From assembly GCF_016785085.1 (NCBI RefSeq), contig NZ_JAENHO010000022.1, forward strand, positions 30,856 to 94,855: DNA of 64,000 bases, written 5' to 3'. Made by a program: the position numbers and the translations under genes. How positions within the stretch are numbered: the stretch's first letter is position 1; every line of letters starts with the position of its first letter. Positions 60,213-64,000 of this stretch are shown here, piece by piece. The notes below the pieces were generated by a model. The model was not told the origin of the DNA and ran no database searches. It worked only from the letters and a program-made list of their open reading frames with translations. This DNA comes from Paractinoplanes lichenicola (lineage in GTDB: Bacteria > Actinomycetota > Actinomycetes > Mycobacteriales > Micromonosporaceae).

Positions 60213-63200
60213 ATGCGCCTGCTTCGCGATCTGTGGGCCACCTCGAGGCGCATGTCGGCCCTCGTGGCGGTCCTCATCCTGCTCGGTGCAGCGGGATCGG
60301 CGGGCGCGCTGGCTCTGTCGGGCCAGGTCCTCGTCAACCGGTCGATGCCCCTGTTCGGCGTGCTCGCCGCCGCGCTCGTCGCCTCGGTGCTCACCGACGT
60401 CTTCGTCGGCCTGGTCGCCGCGCGGCTGACCGCCGACTGGGCCGCCAAGATCCGCCGCGGTCTCAACCGGGTCGCCTTCGGTCAAGATCTGCCCACGCTC
60501 GAGAACACTCCGGTCGGCGAGCTGCTCGACCGGATCGACGCCGACGTCTACGAGGTCGGCTCCCAGCTGCGCGGCAGCGGGGTGCGGATCGCCCAGTCGG
60601 TGGCCGTCGCGGTCTTCTCGATCGTGACGGCCTTCTTCGTCTGGTGGCCGGCCGGCGTCGGCATGGTGATCGTGTCGGTCCTGCTCTACGTCACGATGAA
60701 CAAGCCCATCCAGCGCATCTCCCCGCGCCGCATCGCCGAGGAGGAGGCCTGGTCCGACCTCGCCGCGGTGATGGAGGAGTCGATCCACGGGCAGGACGAC
60801 GTACGCACCAGCCTCGCCGCGCCGTACGTGCGGCGGCTCTACGCCCAGCGCGCGGCCGAGGTGCTGCGGCGCGGGCGGCTCGTCTGGCACTCGTCGGCCC
60901 GCATCACGATGGGCGCCGGCGCGATCACCCGTACGCTCATCGCGGTTCTCGTGGTCTTCGGCGCCTGGGCCCTGATCGCGGGGCAGATCGACGGCGCCCG
61001 GCTGACCGCGGTGTGGCTGCTCGCGCTCGGCTTCGGCGGCACGCTCGAGCACGTCACCCGCATGGTGCCCGAGCTGCAGAACGCCCTCGGCGCCTGGAGC
61101 CGCGTCCAGCTGCTGCAAGACGTGCCGCAGGAGCCGACCGAGGGCCGCCCGCCGGTCGACGGCGACCTCGTCGTCCGCGACCTCACGTTCCGCTACGGCG
61201 AGTCCGACAGCGGACGCCCGCCCGCGCTCAAGGACGTCAGCCTGACCTTCGCCCGCGGCCGGTCGTACGCGTTGATCGGCCGCACCGGCTCGGGCAAGTC
61301 GACGCTGGCCAAGGTGCTGACCCGCGCGGTCGACGTGCCGCGGGGCACGGTCTTCCTGGGCGGGGCCGACCTCAACGACCTGGCCGTGGAGGGGCTGCGC
61401 CGCTGGACGGCGATCGTCCCCCAGCGTACGGAGATCCTCTCCGGCACTTTGGCCGAAAACATCGCGCTCTTCGACCCCGAGCTGCTGCCCAAGGCGCAGG
61501 GCGCGCTCGACGAGCTGGGCCTGAGCCCGTGGGCGGCCAGCCTGCCCGACGGCATCGACACCAAGCTCGGCGAGGGCGGCTACAAGCTGTCGGCCGGGCA
61601 GGAGCAGCTGGTCGCGTTCGCGCGCATCCTGGTCCGCGACCCGCACGTGGTGATCCTCGACGAGGCCACCGCCCGGATGGACCCGGTCACCGAGTCGTGG
61701 GTCCAGCGCGCGACCGATCGCCTGCTGGCCGGCCGGATCGGCGTGATCGTCGCCCACCGGCTGTCGTCGGTGCAGCGCTGCGACGAGGTGGTCGTGCTGG
61801 CCGACGGCGAGGTGCTCGAGTCGGGCCCGCTGCGCGAGTCGCGGCGCTTCGCCGAGCTGATGGCGAGCAGCGCCCTCTCCGTCCCGGCGGCGACGTCGGG
61901 CCACGGCGGGGTGCTCGTCGAGGAGGAGCGCGACTGGGACAAGGCCGCCCAGATCGAACTGGGAGCGGAGGCGCTGGCCAACAAGCTGCCCCCGGTCGAC
62001 CCGCCGCCGCTGCCCGAGCAGCCGCCCGCGCGCACGATGCGCGAGATCGTCCGGCTGGCCCTCAACGACAAGCGGTACGGGCTCGGCGCGGTCTCGCTGT
62101 TCGTGGTGCTGGTGCTGCTCGGCCTGGACGGCGCGATCCTGCCGCTGCTCTGGGCCAACGTCGTCGACGGGCTGGGCGACCCGCTCTATCCGGCCATCGG
62201 CATCGCGGCCGGCCTGCTGCTGGCGATCCCGACGCTCTATTACACGGGCGCCTGGTTCCCCGAGTGGTGGGTCCGGCAGATGCTGCGGATCAGCATGCGC
62301 CTGGTGCACGGCCAGATCGGCCCGCGCCGGATCAGCAAGCACACGCCGGCCGAGGTCGTGGCCCAGGGCGGCGACACCGAGCGCGTGGTCATGCTGGCCG
62401 ACAATCTGATCGACAACGCGACCAGCCTGGTGATGATCGTCGCGATGACGTGGGCGTCCGGGTCGATCGTGCCGGCGCTGTTCTTCCTCGGCACGATGGT
62501 GGTGTCCGGCCTCGCGGCGACGCTCTTCGGCCCCCGGCTGGAAAAAGCCGCCCGCCGTACGGTCGCCGCCCGCGCGGCGTTCGCCACGGCGCTGGTGTCG
62601 TCGCTGTCGGCGGCCCGCACGGTCAAGCTGGCCGGCGCGACCGAGCCGGTGCTGGCCCACCTGGCCCGGCTCGACGGCACCCGCAGCGAACTGCAGCGCC
62701 GCGAGATCGCCATCCAGGTGTGGGCGCGCTCGACGCCGTCGATCGCCAGCGGCCTGCTGCCGATCGCCGCGTGGGGGATGTACTTGTCCGGGTCGCTCTC
62801 GGCCGCGGCCACCCTCATCGCGGTGGCGACGCTGGGCGCCGCGCGCTGGTTCGCCTGGACGACGGCGTCGCTGGTCAGCCAGCTGCCGTCGGCCCGGGTG
62901 TGGACCCGCCGCACAGTCGCGATGACGGGCGTGTCGGATTACTCGTCCGACGTCTCCGGGGTCGACCTCTCGGCCGGCACGGCGCCCGCGCCCCCGACCG
63001 CGCCGCGCAACCCGCTGCGCACGCTCGAGCTGCGCCGCTTCAGCGCGGTGCACGAGAACGGCACGGTCGGCGCGCAAGACGTCGACCTGACCGTCGAGCG
63101 CGGCCAGCTCGTGCTGGTGGTCGGGCCGGTCGGCGCGGGCAAGTCGTCGCTGCTGCGCGCGCTGGCCGGCATCGTGCACCACGCGGGCGAGCTGCGCTGG

Positions 63201-63698
63201 AACGGCGAGGCGGTCGACGAGCCGGAGGTGTTCCTGCGGCCCAACCAGGTCGGCTACGTGGCGCAGCTGCCGCGCGTGCTCTCGGGCACGGTGGCCGACA
63301 ACATCCAGCTCGGCCACGAGGTGGACGCGGCCGACGCGGTCTCGACGGCCCAGCTCGAACACGACCTGACGGCAGCCGGCGGCGGCCTGCAACTGCTGAT
63401 CGGCCACAAGGGCACGCGGTTGTCGGGCGGCCAGTTGCAGCGCCTGGCGTTGGCCCGGGCCCTGGCCCCCCGCACGGAGTTGCTGATCGCCGACGACGTC
63501 TCCTCGGCGCTCGACGTGACGACCGAGCTCGAGTTGTGGCGCGCGCTGCGCTCGCACGGCGTGACGGTGGTCGGCTCGACCTCGAAACGGGCCGCATTGA
63601 GCCAGGCCGACCGGGTGGTCGTGCTGATCGCCGGCAAGGTCGAGGACCAGGGCACGTGGGAGGAACTGGAGGACCGCTGGGGCCACCTGGCGGGCTGA
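60213..63698 (+). CDS. Fused two-half ABC exporter with one degenerate ATP site
   Basis: 1161 residues from ATG 60213 (AGAGGA upstream). Order: six helices, NBD1, six helices, NBD2, in one chain. NBD1 has Walker A IGRTGSGKSTLAKVL, signature LSAGQEQLVAFARIL, Walker B VVILDEATARMD and H-loop VIVAHRLSSVQ. NBD2 has Walker A VGPVGAGKSSLLRAL and signature LSGGQLQRLALARAL, but Walker B ends LLIADDVSSALD (catalytic Glu replaced by Asp) and the H-loop is VVGSTSKR (no His). Exporter-type fold with lipid, peptide or drug cargo; the divergent kinase gene may be co-regulated. Ends in a strong terminator. Confidence 0.95.
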   Translation: MRLLRDLWATSRRMSALVAVLILLGAAGSAGALALSGQVLVNRSMPLFGVLAAALVASVLTDVFVGLVAARLTADWAAKIRRGLNRVAFGQDLPTLENTPVGELLDRIDADVYEVGSQLRGSGVRIAQSVAVAVFSIVTAFFVWWPAGVGMVIVSVLLYVTMNKPIQRISPRRIAEEEAWSDLAAVMEESIHGQDDVRTSLAAPYVRRLYAQRAAEVLRRGRLVWHSSARITMGAGAITRTLIAVLVVFGAWALIAGQIDGARLTAVWLLALGFGGTLEHVTRMVPELQNALGAWSRVQLLQDVPQEPTEGRPPVDGDLVVRDLTFRYGESDSGRPPALKDVSLTFARGRSYALIGRTGSGKSTLAKVLTRAVDVPRGTVFLGGADLNDLAVEGLRRWTAIVPQRTEILSGTLAENIALFDPELLPKAQGALDELGLSPWAASLPDGIDTKLGEGGYKLSAGQEQLVAFARILVRDPHVVILDEATARMDPVTESWVQRATDRLLAGRIGVIVAHRLSSVQRCDEVVVLADGEVLESGPLRESRRFAELMASSALSVPAATSGHGGVLVEEERDWDKAAQIELGAEALANKLPPVDPPPLPEQPPARTMREIVRLALNDKRYGLGAVSLFVVLVLLGLDGAILPLLWANVVDGLGDPLYPAIGIAAGLLLAIPTLYYTGAWFPEWWVRQMLRISMRLVHGQIGPRRISKHTPAEVVAQGGDTERVVMLADNLIDNATSLVMIVAMTWASGSIVPALFFLGTMVVSGLAATLFGPRLEKAARRTVAARAAFATALVSSLSAARTVKLAGATEPVLAHLARLDGTRSELQRREIAIQVWARSTPSIASGLLPIAAWGMYLSGSLSAAATLIAVATLGAARWFAWTTASLVSQLPSARVWTRRTVAMTGVSDYSSDVSGVDLSAGTAPAPPTAPRNPLRTLELRRFSAVHENGTVGAQDVDLTVERGQLVLVVGPVGAGKSSLLRALAGIVHHAGELRWNGEAVDEPEVFLRPNQVGYVAQLPRVLSGTVADNIQLGHEVDAADAVSTAQLEHDLTAAGGGLQLLIGHKGTRLSGGQLQRLALARALAPRTELLIADDVSSALDVTTELELWRALRSHGVTVVGSTSKRAALSQADRVVVLIAGKVEDQGTWEELEDRWGHLAG

Positions 63699-63712
63699 CC
63701 CTCCCACCGAAG

Positions 63713-63743
63713 AAGTCGCGCGGCTGGCGGGCCGCGCGACTTT
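63713..63743 (+). terminator. Rho-independent terminator of the ABC exporter gene
   Basis: AAGTCGCGCGGC (63713-63724) pairs perfectly with GCCGCGCGACTT (63731-63742) over a six-base loop and is followed by TTT. Fourteen bases after the stop. Confidence 0.9.
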
Positions 63744-63817
63744 CCTGTCCGCGCAGTTCCGCGAAGCACTCACAACCGCCGACCCACCCTGACGCCCGGA
63801 CGCCGACCGCCTCCCCG

Positions 63818-63837
63818 GTAAGTGAGTACTCACAACC
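63818..63837. promoter_or_regulatory. 20-bp palindromic site, copy 3
   Basis: GTAAGTGAGTACTCACAACC contains the perfect 12-bp palindrome GTGAGTACTCAC. It is the reverse-complement form of the copies at 24827 and 25096. Confidence 0.65.
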
Positions 63838-63848
63838 TTCGCGGCCTC

Positions 63849-63868
63849 GTGAGTGAGTACTCACAAAC
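63849..63868. promoter_or_regulatory. 20-bp palindromic site, copy 4, immediately upstream of an ATG
   Basis: GTGAGTGAGTACTCACAAAC, 31 bases from copy 3, i.e. three helical turns. It ends exactly at ATG 63869, which opens a frame of only nine codons (MTVTSAGVV, stop at 63898), so the regulated gene seems lost or truncated here. Confidence 0.65.
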
Positions 63869-63931
63869 ATGACGGTCACGTCCGCGGGCGTGGTGTAACA
63901 GTCGGCCATCGCTGATCCGTGTGGGTTGATG

Positions 63932-64000
63932 TTATGCGGCGATCTCGACGGGCTGGTCGGGTTCGGTGTGTTGGCTGGTGGTGATGGGTGTGAGCCGGGC
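63932..64000 (-). CDS. C-terminal tail of a gene entering from the right edge
   Basis: From TAA 63932 the minus strand is open to the window end: ARLTPITTSQHTEPDQPVEI then AA. Twenty-two residues only. Codon use (aca, caa, cac) is less GC-biased than neighbours. Could be the end of a transposase or other mobile gene, but no family can be claimed. Confidence 0.3.
   Translation of the reverse strand, partial: ARLTPITTSQHTEPDQPVEIAA

Overview
The window is a high-GC actinobacterial chromosome segment with dense genes, GTG/TTG starts, C/G-ending codons and strong GGAGG-type ribosome binding sites. Gene content (two large GGDEF proteins, STAS/PP2C regulators, small membrane-anchored lectin-like proteins, FKBP, YaaA, 6-phosphogluconate dehydrogenase) and the frequent CGTACG palindrome suggest a Micromonosporaceae genome of the Actinoplanes type. 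This is an inference from gene style; no rRNA or marker gene is present. I saw no tRNA, rRNA, CRISPR or complete insertion sequence.

Layout. 0-14 kb: acyltransferase (cut by the left edge), a ricin-type lectin membrane protein, a periplasmic-binding-protein/GGDEF fusion, an ANTAR-PAS-PP2C phosphatase, a PemK/MazF toxin, gnd, a membrane GGDEF-EAL protein with a duplicated GGDEF motif, phosphoglucomutase, a STAS protein, yaaA and FKBP. 14-22.6 kb: a membrane-anchored unknown, an MMPL transporter with a roughly 950-residue repeat tail, an SDR, and an EamA exporter divergent from a LysR gene. 22.6-25.4 kb: a gene-poor stretch with a 1.2-kb polypyrimidine tract, a sharp change of base skew, decayed tandem repeats and two 20-bp palindromic sites. 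25.4-34 kb: an SDR with a four-Cys zinc site, a secreted Arg-Asp repeat protein, a translationally coupled DUF5990-SNF2-SWIM operon, and an esterase/ATP-grasp pair. 34-43 kb: STAS, an amino-acid permease coupled to a Usp protein, a Ser/Thr kinase, agmatinase, GntR, a TetR-GNAT fusion, a 0.95-kb repeat region with a 71-bp tandem array, an M20 peptidase and a response regulator.

43-55.5 kb looks like a surface-polysaccharide locus: a beta-propeller glycosidase-like protein, a sulfotransferase, a small Cys/His protein too short for usual gene calls, three GT2 glycosyltransferases and a large membrane protein on the plus strand. A translationally coupled minus-strand operon (polysaccharide deacetylase, GH26-like lipoprotein, parallel beta-helix protein) converges on it. 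The two units plausibly assemble and trim or modify one exported polymer.

55.6-64 kb: two overlapping unknowns, a short ScyD/ScyE-type protein, a P-loop nucleoside/nucleotide kinase, a metallophosphoesterase, an aminoglycoside-phosphotransferase-like kinase and a fused two-NBD ABC exporter with one degenerate ATP site. Two further copies of the 20-bp palindrome lie near the right edge, followed by the tail of another gene.
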